A DNA stretch of 38,884 nt, taken from the NCBI GenBank assembly GCA_018268415.1, contig JAFDWO010000128.1, forward strand, positions 1-38,884. Direction: 5' to 3'. Every line of letters starts with the position of its first letter. Position 1 is the first letter of the stretch. The position numbers and the translations under genes were made by a program. The notes beneath the pieces are model-generated. The model did not search any database, had not been told where the DNA came from, and saw only the letters and a program-made list of their open reading frames with translations. This DNA is from Actinomycetota bacterium (lineage in GTDB: Bacteria; Actinomycetota; Thermoleophilia; Solirubrobacterales; 70-9). This document shows, piece after piece, positions 32,069-38,884 of the stretch.

Positions 32069-34936
32069 GTGGCTGTCTCGGACAAGATCGTCATCTCTGG
32101 TGCCCGCGAGCACAACCTCAAGGACGTCTCGCTGGAGCTGCCTCGTGATGCGCTGATCGTGATCACCGGCCTGTCCGGATCGGGTAAGTCGAGCCTTGCC
32201 TTCGACACGATTTACGCGGAGGGCCAGCGGCGCTATGTCGAGTCGCTGTCGTCGTACGCACGGCAGTTCCTCGGTCTGATGGAGAAGCCGGACGTCGACT
32301 CGATCGAGGGCCTGTCGCCGGCGATCTCGATCGACCAGAAGACCACCTCGAGGAACCCGCGGTCGACGGTCGGCACGGTGACCGAGATCTACGATTACCT
32401 GCGGTTGTTGTGGGCGCGGATCGGCCATCCGTTCTGCCCGAACTGCGGCGAGGAGATCACCGGCCAGACCCAGGAGCAGATCGTCGACCGGCTGATGATG
32501 ATCGAGGACGGGAAGAAATTCATGGTGATGGCGCCGGTCGTGCGCGGGCGCAAAGGCGAATACGGGAAATTGCTCGAGCAGATGCGGCTCGAGGGGTACT
32601 CGCGGGCCGAGATCAACGGCGAGCTGCGCCGTCTCGACGAGGACATCGTCCTCGACAAGAAGTTCAAACACGACATCTCGATCGTGGTCGATCGCCTGGT
32701 GATGAAACCGGAGCTGCGGCGGCGCCTGTCGGAGTCGGTCGAGGCCGCTGCGGGCATCGCCGCCGGGTTGATCGAAGTCGAGTTCGTTGACGACGATGCC
32801 GAGAATCTGCTGTTCTCCGAGCAGTTCGCCTGCCTCAACTGCGGGACCTCGATCCCGGAGTTGGAGCCGCGGATCTTCTCCTTCAACTCGCCGCATGGGG
32901 CCTGCGACGGCTGTCACGGGCTCGGCTTCCAGAAAGTGATCGATCCCGAACTGGTCGTCCCCGACCCGACCCTGTCGCTCGGCGAGGGTGCCCTGCAGCC
33001 GTGGAACCGCGGCGTGACCGCCTACTGGCGCCGGCTGATCGCCTCGGTTGCCGAGACCAACGACGTCGACCTCGATACGCCCTGGTCGAAGCTGAAGAAA
33101 TCCGAGAAAGAGATCTTCCTGTACGGGACCGGTGACGAGCGCCACCAGGTCACCTACACCAACCGCTTCGGACGCCGCCGCTCCTACAAGGTGCGCTTCG
33201 AGGGGATCGTCAACAACCTCCAACGTCGCTACGAAGAGACCGACTCGGAGACCAACCGCGAGCGGATCGAGGGCTACATGGCCGAGCAGCCGTGTCCGGT
33301 CTGCAACGGCGCCCGGCTGCGCCCGGAGACCCTCGCGGTCAAGGTCGGTGGCCTCAGTATCGCCGAGTACTGCGATCTTTCCGCGCGGCGCGCCAAGGAG
33401 TGGATCTCGGAGCTCGAGATGACCGACACCGAGCGGTCGATCGCACGCCTGATCGTCCGCGAGATCACTGAACGGCTCACCTTCCTCGACAACGTTGGTA
33501 TCGGTTACCTGTCGATGGCGCGGTCGGCGCGGACGCTGTCAGGCGGCGAGGCACAGCGGATCCGCCTGGCGACCCAGATCGGTTCCAGTCTCGTGGGAGT
33601 GATGTACGTGCTCGACGAGCCTTCGATTGGCCTCCACCAGCGCGACAACGAGAAGCTGATCGCAACCCTTGATCGCCTGCGCGACCTCGGCAACACGGTG
33701 ATCGTGGTCGAGCACGACGAGGGCACGATGATGGCCGCCGACCACCTGGTCGACCTCGGGCCGGGCGCCGGCGAGCACGGCGGGTACGTGATCGCGGCGG
33801 GCACGCCGAAGAAGGTCGCCAAAGATCCCGCTTCCCTGACCGGCCAGTACCTCTCGGGGAAGAAAAAGATCGAGGTCCCCGAGGAGCGCCGACAACCGAA
33901 AGGCGCACTGGCGGTCCGCGGCGCCCGCGAACACAACCTCAAGGGCGTCGACGTGACGATCCCGCTCGGGGTCTTTTGTTGTGTCACCGGCGTGTCGGGC
34001 TCGGGCAAGTCGACGCTGGTCAACGAGACGCTCTACCCCTCGGTCGCCAACCGCCTGCACCAGGCGAAACTGCGCCCCGGCGCCCACGACGGGATCGACG
34101 GTCTCTCGCAGATCGACAAGATCATCAACATCGACCAATCGCCGATCGGGCGGACCCCGCGCTCCAATCCGGCCACCTACACCGGTGTCTTCGACCACAT
34201 CCGCCAGCTCTTCACCCAGACCCAGGAGGCGCGGGCGCGCGGCTACAAGCCGGGCCGCTTCAGCTTCAACGTCAAGGGCGGTCGCTGCGAGGTCTGCAAG
34301 GGCGACGGCCAGATCAAGATCGAGATGCACTTCCTGCCCGACGTCTACGTGCCCTGCGAGCAGTGCCACGGCAAGCGCTACAACCGCGAGACGCTCGAGG
34401 TCCGCTTCAAAGGGAAGAACATCGCCGACGTCCTCGACATGTCGGTCGACGAGGCGGTCGGCTTCTTCGAGAACGTCCCGAAGATCGCCCGTCGTCTGCG
34501 CACCTTGCGTGACGTCGGCCTCGACTACATCCGCCTCGGGCAGCCCGCGACGACGCTGTCGGGCGGTGAGGCACAGCGGATCAAGCTGGCCACCGAGCTC
34601 TCCAAAGTGGCGACCGGTGACACCCTCTACATCCTCGACGAGCCGACCACGGGCCTCCACTTCGCCGACGTGCAGCGGTTGCTCGACGTGCTCGGCAGGC
34701 TGGTCGACGCCGGCAACTCGGTGGTGGTGATCGAGCACAACCTTGACGTGATCAAGACCGCCGACTGGCTGATCGACCTCGGTCCCGAGGGTGGGGAAGG
34801 CGGCGGTGAGATCGTCGCCGTCGGCCCGCCGGAGGAGATCGCCGCCGCCGAGAAGTCATACACGGGCCGGTTTCTTGTCGATTTGGTTCGACCGGTTAAG
34901 TCCGGCAAGGCGACCAAACTTCCGGTCGCTGCGTAG
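32069..34936 (+). CDS. uvrA: Excinuclease ABC subunit A
   Basis: 955-residue damage-recognition ATPase of nucleotide excision repair. Two ABC modules are complete: Walker [15 protein letters not shown] (near residue 32) and [13 protein letters not shown] (near 640), signatures [12 protein letters not shown] and [12 protein letters not shown], Walker [15 protein letters not shown] and [14 protein letters not shown]. Zinc-binding Cys pairs are in CPNCG, CLNCG / CDGCHG and CEVCKGDGQ / CEQCHG. Full length for the family. It is a single-gene unit with a LexA-type box over its promoter and a GTG start. Glutamate codons are mostly GAG. Confidence 0.98.
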   Translation: MAVSDKIVISGAREHNLKDVSLELPRDALIVITGLSGSGKSSLAFDTIYAEGQRRYVESLSSYARQFLGLMEKPDVDSIEGLSPAISIDQKTTSRNPRSTVGTVTEIYDYLRLLWARIGHPFCPNCGEEITGQTQEQIVDRLMMIEDGKKFMVMAPVVRGRKGEYGKLLEQMRLEGYSRAEINGELRRLDEDIVLDKKFKHDISIVVDRLVMKPELRRRLSESVEAAAGIAAGLIEVEFVDDDAENLLFSEQFACLNCGTSIPELEPRIFSFNSPHGACDGCHGLGFQKVIDPELVVPDPTLSLGEGALQPWNRGVTAYWRRLIASVAETNDVDLDTPWSKLKKSEKEIFLYGTGDERHQVTYTNRFGRRRSYKVRFEGIVNNLQRRYEETDSETNRERIEGYMAEQPCPVCNGARLRPETLAVKVGGLSIAEYCDLSARRAKEWISELEMTDTERSIARLIVREITERLTFLDNVGIGYLSMARSARTLSGGEAQRIRLATQIGSSLVGVMYVLDEPSIGLHQRDNEKLIATLDRLRDLGNTVIVVEHDEGTMMAADHLVDLGPGAGEHGGYVIAAGTPKKVAKDPASLTGQYLSGKKKIEVPEERRQPKGALAVRGAREHNLKGVDVTIPLGVFCCVTGVSGSGKSTLVNETLYPSVANRLHQAKLRPGAHDGIDGLSQIDKIINIDQSPIGRTPRSNPATYTGVFDHIRQLFTQTQEARARGYKPGRFSFNVKGGRCEVCKGDGQIKIEMHFLPDVYVPCEQCHGKRYNRETLEVRFKGKNIADVLDMSVDEAVGFFENVPKIARRLRTLRDVGLDYIRLGQPATTLSGGEAQRIKLATELSKVATGDTLYILDEPTTGLHFADVQRLLDVLGRLVDAGNSVVVIEHNLDVIKTADWLIDLGPEGGEGGGEIVAVGPPEEIAAAEKSYTGRFLVDLVRPVKSGKATKLPVAA

Positions 34937-34960
34937 TTCGCTTTAGGACATTCGGGCCAG

Positions 34961-34989
34961 CGGATTAAGAATCCGTTGTCCTTTCGGAC
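34961..34989 (+). promoter_or_regulatory. Two adjacent small hairpins between uvrA and the sugar transporter genes
   Basis: CGGATT-aag-AATCCG (34961-34975) is a perfect 6 bp inverted repeat. GTCC-tttc-GGAC (34978-34989) follows, extendable by two pairs. They may end uvrA transcription or act as an operator. The half-site TGCAAACG near 34998-35005 resembles half of a LacI-family operator, but the second half is absent. Confidence 0.4.
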
Positions 34990-35028
34990 GAAACCCCTGC
35001 AAACGGGAGTGGCGATCAGTCACGGGGG

Positions 35029-35066
35029 TATGGTCGGAAGGAACGTTGGGGGAGATCAAAAGGAGG
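35029..35066 (+). promoter_or_regulatory. Promoter -10 and strong Shine-Dalgarno of the sugar transporter genes
   Basis: TATGGT (35029-35034) would give a leader of about 30 nt, followed by AAGGAGG (35060-35066), nearly perfectly complementary to 16S rRNA and 4 nt before the ATG at 35071. This leadered design contrasts with the leaderless starts seen elsewhere and fits a highly translated binding protein. Confidence 0.5.
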
Positions 35067-35070
35067 AGTG

Positions 35071-36231
35071 ATGCCCCAATCAGCCTGGATGAAGAGAGCT
35101 CTCTTCGCGGCTTTCGCGCTGCTCGTGATGGCGGCTGTGGTCGCCGGTTGCGGGGGTGGCAGCTCGAGTAGCGGCAAGGAAACCACGGAAGCGAACGAAT
35201 CCGCCGGCGGCGGCGGGGGAACGAGTGGCGGGGAAGGCGTGAAGATCGCCTTGCTCCTGCCGGAAAACGAAACGCCGCGTTACGAAACGAACGACAAACC
35301 GGACTTCTACAAAGCCGTAGAAGCGCAGTGCCCTAACTGTGAAATCAGCTACTTCAACGCCGGAGGGGACGCCGAAAAACAGGCGAGCCAAGGTGAAGCC
35401 GCGCTGACCCAGGGGGCCGAAGTGATGGTCGTCGACCCGATGGACTCGAAAGCGGCCGCGGTCATCGTCGAAAAAGCGCACGCGCAAGAAGTGCCGACGG
35501 TCAGTTACGACCGCCTGATCGAAAACAGCGAAGTCGCCGGTTACGTCTCGTTCGACAACGAACGCGTCGGCGAACAGCAGGCCGAAACGCTTTCGAAAAA
35601 GCTGAAAGAAATCGGCAAACCCAAAGGCCCGATCATCATGATCAACGGCGATCCAGCCGACCCGAATGCCGCCTTGTTCAAAGAAGGCGCGCATAACGTG
35701 TTCGGAAAAGAAGGCGTCGAAATCGCCAAGGAATATGACACGCCCGGGTGGACCGCGGAAAACGCCCAGCGAGAGGCACAGCAGGCGATCACCGCGCTCG
35801 GCAACAACGGGTTCGCCGCCATCTACGCCGCCAACGACGAAACCGGGGGCGGCGCGATCGCGGCAATGAAAGGCGCCGGGATCAATCCGGAAGAAAAGCC
35901 GGTCACCGGCCAGGACGCGACCGTCGCCGGTCTGCAGCGCATCCTCAAAGGTGAACAGTTCATGACGATCTACAAGCCGATCGAACCCGAGGCTCAGATT
36001 GCCGCCGAAATGGCGATCTCCCTCGGTGAAACCGGCGAAGTCGAAACGAAAGAAGAAACCGAACTCATCAACAACGGCAAGGCCGAAGTGCCTTCGGTTC
36101 TGCTCACCTCGACGCCGGTCCTCAAAGACAACATCAAGAGCACGGTCATCGCCGACAAGTTCGTCTCGCCGGCAGAACTGTGTGAAGGCGCCTTCGCGGC
36201 GGCCTGTAAAGAAGCAGGGATCTCGGGCTGA
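35071..36231 (+). CDS. Sugar ABC transporter substrate-binding lipoprotein (XylF/ChvE-like)
   Basis: 386 residues. A lipoprotein signal (KRALFAAFALLVMAAVVAGC) with lipobox VVAGC and a Gly/Ser linker precede a type I periplasmic-binding fold (Peripla_BP_4) of the xylose/multiple-sugar group. Family segments are KIALLLPENETPRYETNDKPDFYKAVEAQC, VMVVDPMDSKAAAVIVEKAHAQEVPTVSYDR, GYVSFDNERVGEQQAETL, IIMINGDPADPNAALFKEGAHNV, AIYAANDETGGGAIAAMKGAGI and VTGQDATVAGLQRILKGEQFMTIYKP. It captures the sugar outside the membrane and delivers it to the permease. A GTG at 35068 is also in frame. Glutamates are about 45 GAA to 2 GAG and Lys favours AAA, sharply unlike the next two genes. Confidence 0.92.
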   Translation: MPQSAWMKRALFAAFALLVMAAVVAGCGGGSSSSGKETTEANESAGGGGGTSGGEGVKIALLLPENETPRYETNDKPDFYKAVEAQCPNCEISYFNAGGDAEKQASQGEAALTQGAEVMVVDPMDSKAAAVIVEKAHAQEVPTVSYDRLIENSEVAGYVSFDNERVGEQQAETLSKKLKEIGKPKGPIIMINGDPADPNAALFKEGAHNVFGKEGVEIAKEYDTPGWTAENAQREAQQAITALGNNGFAAIYAANDETGGGAIAAMKGAGINPEEKPVTGQDATVAGLQRILKGEQFMTIYKPIEPEAQIAAEMAISLGETGEVETKEETELINNGKAEVPSVLLTSTPVLKDNIKSTVIADKFVSPAELCEGAFAAACKEAGISG

Positions 36232-36233
36232 GC

Positions 36234-37064
36234 ATGAGCCCAGGTCAGCCCCTTCTCCAACTGGAGGGGATCAGTAAACAGTTCGGCCCGGTCCGCGCTT
36301 TGGACCGGGTCGACTTTGCCGTCAGCGCCGGCGAGGTCGTGGGCCTCGTCGGCGACAACGGCGCCGGCAAGTCGACGCTGGTGAAGGCGATCGCCGGCAT
36401 CAACGCGCCCGACAGCGGCAGGATCCTCTTCGAGGGACAAGAGGTGTCGATCGGCAAACCGCAGGATGCGACGAACCTGGGTATCGCCACGGTCTACCAG
36501 GACCTCGCCCTCTGCGACAACCTCGACGTCGTCGCCAACCTGTTCCTCGGCAGTGAGCAGACGCTGGGTGGCCCGGGGGTGATCACCCGGCAGCTCGACG
36601 AGGTCGATATGGAGAACCGTGCCGCTGACCTGCTGGGGAATCTCGCGGTGACGATCCCGAGTCTCCGCAGCGAGGTCGGGACGCTGTCCGGCGGACAGCG
36701 CCAACAGGTGGCCGTCGCCCGCTCGCTGCTTGGTGAGCCGAAGGTCGTGATGCTTGACGAGCCGACCGCCGCCCTCGGCGTGCCGCAGACCAAACAGGTG
36801 CTGGCGCTGATCAAGCGCCTGCGCGACCGGGGTCTCGGCGTCGTCGTGATCAGCCACAACCTGGCCGACGTCTTCGAGGTCGCGGATCGGATCTTCGTTC
36901 TTCGCCTCGGTCGCCCGTCCGGTGACTTCAGCTCCACCGATGTGACGGAGGAGCACGTCGTCGCCGCGATCACCGGCCTTGGCAATAACGCGGGCGCCCG
37001 TGCCGAGGTCGCCGAGGACAAGGCGGAAGCCGCCGACGGCGGCTCCGAGGAGGAGAACGCATGA
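36234..37064 (+). CDS. Sugar ABC transporter ATP-binding protein (single domain)
   Basis: 276-residue ABC ATPase: Walker A GDNGAGKSTLVKAI (near 42-55), Q-loop YQDLALCDNL, signature LSGGQRQQVAVARS, Walker B VVMLDEPTAALG and switch His in VVVISHNLADV. Xylose and ribose importers usually carry a double ATPase (about 500 aa); this has one domain, as in the fructose importer FrcA, and would act as a homodimer. The C-terminal about 25 residues are Ala/Glu-rich. The start is 2 nt after the binding-protein stop, and its stop overlaps the permease ATG (ATGA). Glutamates are 17 GAG to 1 GAA. Confidence 0.94.
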   Translation: MSPGQPLLQLEGISKQFGPVRALDRVDFAVSAGEVVGLVGDNGAGKSTLVKAIAGINAPDSGRILFEGQEVSIGKPQDATNLGIATVYQDLALCDNLDVVANLFLGSEQTLGGPGVITRQLDEVDMENRAADLLGNLAVTIPSLRSEVGTLSGGQRQQVAVARSLLGEPKVVMLDEPTAALGVPQTKQVLALIKRLRDRGLGVVVISHNLADVFEVADRIFVLRLGRPSGDFSSTDVTEEHVVAAITGLGNNAGARAEVAEDKAEAADGGSEEENA

Positions 37065-38287
37065 GCATCACGCCGGCTCCGACCGCCCCGGAGGCGCGCG
37101 AGCAAGAGGAGAAGGTCAAAGTCGATCCGCGCCAGATGGTCCGGCGGGTGGTCCAGGGTGACCTCTCCTCTGTTCGCGTCATCCTCGGCCTGGCGGTCAT
37201 CGCGCTCATCTTCCAGGTCCAGGAAAGTCGCTTCCTGTCGGCGGAGAACCTGACCAACCTGATGCTGCAGATCACCACGATCGGGCTGATCTCGGTCGGC
37301 ATCGTGTACGTGCTGCTGCTCGGCGAGATCGACCTCTCGGTCGGAGCCGTGTCGGGGCTCGCCGGCGCGGTGATGGTCGTGTTGAACGTCAAACACGGGT
37401 GGAATCCGTACCTGGCGATCGCCGCGGCAGTCGCGGTGGGGGCCGCGATCGGTTGTGCCCAGGGCTTCTTGTTCAGCCGGTTCGTGGTCCCGTCGTTCGT
37501 GGTCACCTTGGCGGGGCTGCTGACCTGGCAGGGAGCGCTCTTACAGGTGCTCGGCAAGACCGGGTCGCTGAACGTGACCGACTCGAAGATCACCGGCCTC
37601 GCCAACATCTTCTACTCGAACACGACCGGCTGGATCATCGCCGTGGTCTGCATCGTCGCCTACGGGCTGGTGCTCGCGATCGGTTACCGACGAAGGGTGG
37701 CCGCCGGGTTGGGCGATAAAAATCCGTTGCCCCAGGTGGCCCGATTCGTGCTGGTCGGGGCGATCGTGATTGCCGCTGTCGCGATCCTCAACTCCGACCG
37801 CGGGGTGCCACTCGCCCTACTGATCCTCCTGGGCTTCGTGATCGGGATGGAGTACGTGGTGCAGAAGACGACCTTCGGTCGTCACGTGTTCGCGGTCGGC
37901 GGCAACGACGAGGCGGCGCGGCGGGCCGGTATCCGGGTCAACGGGGTGCGGGTCGCGGTCTTCTCCATCTCCGGCTCGATGGCCGCCGTCGGCGGTGTGA
38001 TGGCCGCCTCTCGACTCTTCGCCGTCAACCAGAACTCCGGCGGGAACGAATTGCTGCTCCTGGCGATCGCCGGTCCGGTGATCGCGGGCACCAGTCTCTT
38101 CGGCGGCCGCGGTTCCGTCTGGACCGCCCTCCTCGGCGCCTTGGTGATCGGATCGATCTCGAACGGCATGGACCTCCTCGGCCTCGCCTCGCCGATCAAA
38201 TACATGGTCACCGGCGGCGTCCTGCTGCTGGCGGTCCTGGTCGATGCGGTGGCGAAACAGCAGCGTCAGACCAGGGGACGAGCCTAG
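37061..38287 (+). CDS. Sugar ABC transporter permease (XylH/FrcB-like)
   Basis: 408-residue integral membrane protein of the branched-chain amino acid/ribose permease group (BPD_transp_2). After a charged cytoplasmic N-terminus (1-45) about ten hydrophobic helices follow, including VRVILGLAVIALIFQVQ, IGLISVGIVYVLLLGEIDLSVGAVSGLAGAVMVVLN and VVTLAGLLTWQGALL. The GEIDLSVG segment and the coupling segment GRHVFAVGGNDEAARRAGIRV, which contacts the ATPase, are typical of the xylose/ribose type. The last TMs give GPVIAGTSLFGGRGSVWTALLGALVIGSISNGMDLLG. Last gene of the three-gene importer; the terminal repeat block begins soon after its stop. Confidence 0.94.
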   Translation: MSITPAPTAPEAREQEEKVKVDPRQMVRRVVQGDLSSVRVILGLAVIALIFQVQESRFLSAENLTNLMLQITTIGLISVGIVYVLLLGEIDLSVGAVSGLAGAVMVVLNVKHGWNPYLAIAAAVAVGAAIGCAQGFLFSRFVVPSFVVTLAGLLTWQGALLQVLGKTGSLNVTDSKITGLANIFYSNTTGWIIAVVCIVAYGLVLAIGYRRRVAAGLGDKNPLPQVARFVLVGAIVIAAVAILNSDRGVPLALLILLGFVIGMEYVVQKTTFGRHVFAVGGNDEAARRAGIRVNGVRVAVFSISGSMAAVGGVMAASRLFAVNQNSGGNELLLLAIAGPVIAGTSLFGGRGSVWTALLGALVIGSISNGMDLLGLASPIKYMVTGGVLLLAVLVDAVAKQQRQTRGRA

Positions 38288-38327
38288 AGGCCTTGCCCGC
38301 GTAAAGGGCCCCAAGTCTCGTCGCCAA

Positions 38328-38466
38328 GGAGCTGGCGCCCCGGGAAGAGGCGGAGCCGCTCTCCGGGCGCGGAGGTCGTTGCGGGCCGGCCTCCCGGAGG
38401 CCTCAGACCCCCTCGAGCTGCCGCCCCCAGGCGGAAAGGGCCCCGCCCCCCCTCGAGCTGTCGCCC
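38328..38466 (-). repeat. Right-end degenerate repeat units
   Basis: Read on the minus strand, three units related to those at 211-430 can be seen: GGCGACAGCTCGAG (near 38465), GGCGGCAGCTCGAG (near 38425) and GGCGCCAGCTCC (near 38339). They are more diverged than at the left end and are spaced about 40 and 85 bases. Confidence 0.6.
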
Positions 38467-38676
38467 ATGGCGGCAAGGCATGCGGCCGCCTCGTCCACGG
38501 CCCCGGCAGGCCGTGGCCGTGGAGGGGACGGCCGAGGGTACGGGGAGCGGGCGGCGGAAGCACGGAAGGCCCCCGCGGGAGGGTGCGGGCGGGTCAGGCC
38601 GATCCCTCACGCGATGGACACGGCGCTCCCACGGATCCGGGACGCGCGTCCCACGGACCCCCGATCCCGGCGTCCG
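38457..38676 (-). repeat. Right copy of about 220 bp terminal inverted repeat
   Basis: Reverse complement of 1-220, of equal overall length with a few balanced indels. It is followed outward by tandem 40-mers, showing how the left copy probably continues beyond the window start. A frame reading LPGPWTRRPH is open in both copies, but differences are not biased to third positions and the frames break elsewhere, so I treat it as non-coding. Confidence 0.85.
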
Positions 38677-38730
38677 GGGGCCGGAGGGTGCCACGGACCC
38701 CCTGATCCCGGCCCCGGGGGCCGGGAGGTG
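38651..38730 (+). repeat. Two tandem 40 bp repeats
   Basis: 38651-38690 and 38691-38730 both begin CCACGGACCCCC and end in a CCGGGGGCCGG-type stretch plus GTG, differing at a handful of positions. A third, more diverged unit may start at 38731 (TGACGGATCC). The first unit overlaps the inverted repeat. Confidence 0.7.
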
Positions 38731-38843
38731 TGACGGATCCCTCGCCGATCCGGGACCTGGTCACGGAGACGTAGGGAACCCCACGCCTCCTCCCGTGTCG
38801 TCCAACGCCCACGGACGCGCTGCGTGGGTTTTCCACCGTATAG
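38731..38843. other. Non-coding stretch between tandem repeats and palindrome
   Basis: I see no gene here. It contains GGATCCCTCGCCGATCCGGG-type short dyads and an AT-richer patch (GGTTTTCCACCGTATAGG, 38828-38845) just before the palindrome that could include a -10 (TATAGG). Confidence 0.35.
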
Positions 38844-38876
38844 GGGGGTCGATACACGCAGCGTGTATCGACCCCC
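38844..38876. repeat. 33 bp near-perfect palindrome at the window end
   Basis: GGGGGTCGATACACGC (38844-38859), a single A, then the exact complement GCGTGTATCGACCCCC (38861-38876). It is followed by TTCT and then the window ends 8 bases later. It could be a terminator, an operator or an end-of-assembly artefact. Confidence 0.7.
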
Positions 38877-38884
38877 TTCTCCGA

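Noticed and set aside
37817..38563. Minus-strand frame running from the right repeat into the permease gene
   Set aside because: It is antisense to the permease and its repeat-derived part is Pro/Arg/Gly-rich with no conserved domain.

Overview
The window reads as a 38.9 kb piece of a high-GC actinobacterial chromosome. Gene content, the trp/his layout, TANNNT-type -10 boxes and two AbiEi-DUF559 proteins fit the Thermoleophilia (Solirubrobacterales-like soil lineages), but that placement is inference and no rRNA is present to test it. I see no transposase, integrase, CRISPR array, tRNA or rRNA gene; almost everything is core metabolism or information processing.

Layout. 1-430: copy of a roughly 220 bp repeat plus about 33 bp degenerate tandem units. 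583-1268: RHH antitoxin and PIN toxin (VapBC-like). 1279-3925: yqeY, phoH, ybeY, era. 3950-8591: fused hisIE, then trpE-trpG-trpD-trpC. 8668-9921: an HtrA/DegP-type protease with its own terminator, interrupting the tryptophan genes. 10048-12862: trpF-trpB-trpA and a small membrane protein. 12912-13727 (-): methyltransferase, divergent from a phosphofructokinase (13747-14775) with pyrophosphate-type residues. 14807-15286: lipoprotein. 15293-17658 (-): TIGR01777-type epimerase and ACT-domain malic enzyme. 17725-18642: secreted protein of unknown function. 18786-19625: AbiEi-DUF559 protein. 19636-22263: polA. 22268-23422 (-): FAD oxidoreductase. 23473-28062: rpsA, coaE, a lytic transglycosylase, an MFS transporter and an anchored helical protein, the last four overlapping. 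28132-30922: uvrB and a thioredoxin-TPR protein. 30984-31901 (-): second AbiEi-DUF559 protein. 32069-34936: uvrA behind a LexA-type box. 35071-38287: three-gene sugar ABC importer. 38288-38884: the other copy of the terminal repeat in inverted orientation, two tandem 40-mers and a 33 bp palindrome.

Four patterns run across the window. (1) Thirteen start codons have a TANNNT hexamer ending 6-9 nt upstream and no clear Shine-Dalgarno, the architecture of leaderless mRNAs; it also fixes several starts. (2) In four places the -10 box begins with the stop codon of the preceding gene. (3) Exported proteins use GAA for glutamate almost exclusively while cytoplasmic proteins, even in the same operon, use GAG. 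(4) The same roughly 220 bp repeat stands inverted at both ends, probably where an assembly broke.

Functionally the window joins tryptophan synthesis (all seven trp functions), ribosome maturation (YbeY, Era, S1), nucleotide excision repair (UvrA, UvrB, Pol I), CoA synthesis, cell-wall turnover and sugar uptake. The best candidate for an undescribed system is the overlapping lytic transglycosylase / MFS / anchored-protein set (25582-28062), in which the transporter carries a large helical extracytoplasmic insert next to a co-encoded helical anchored partner.
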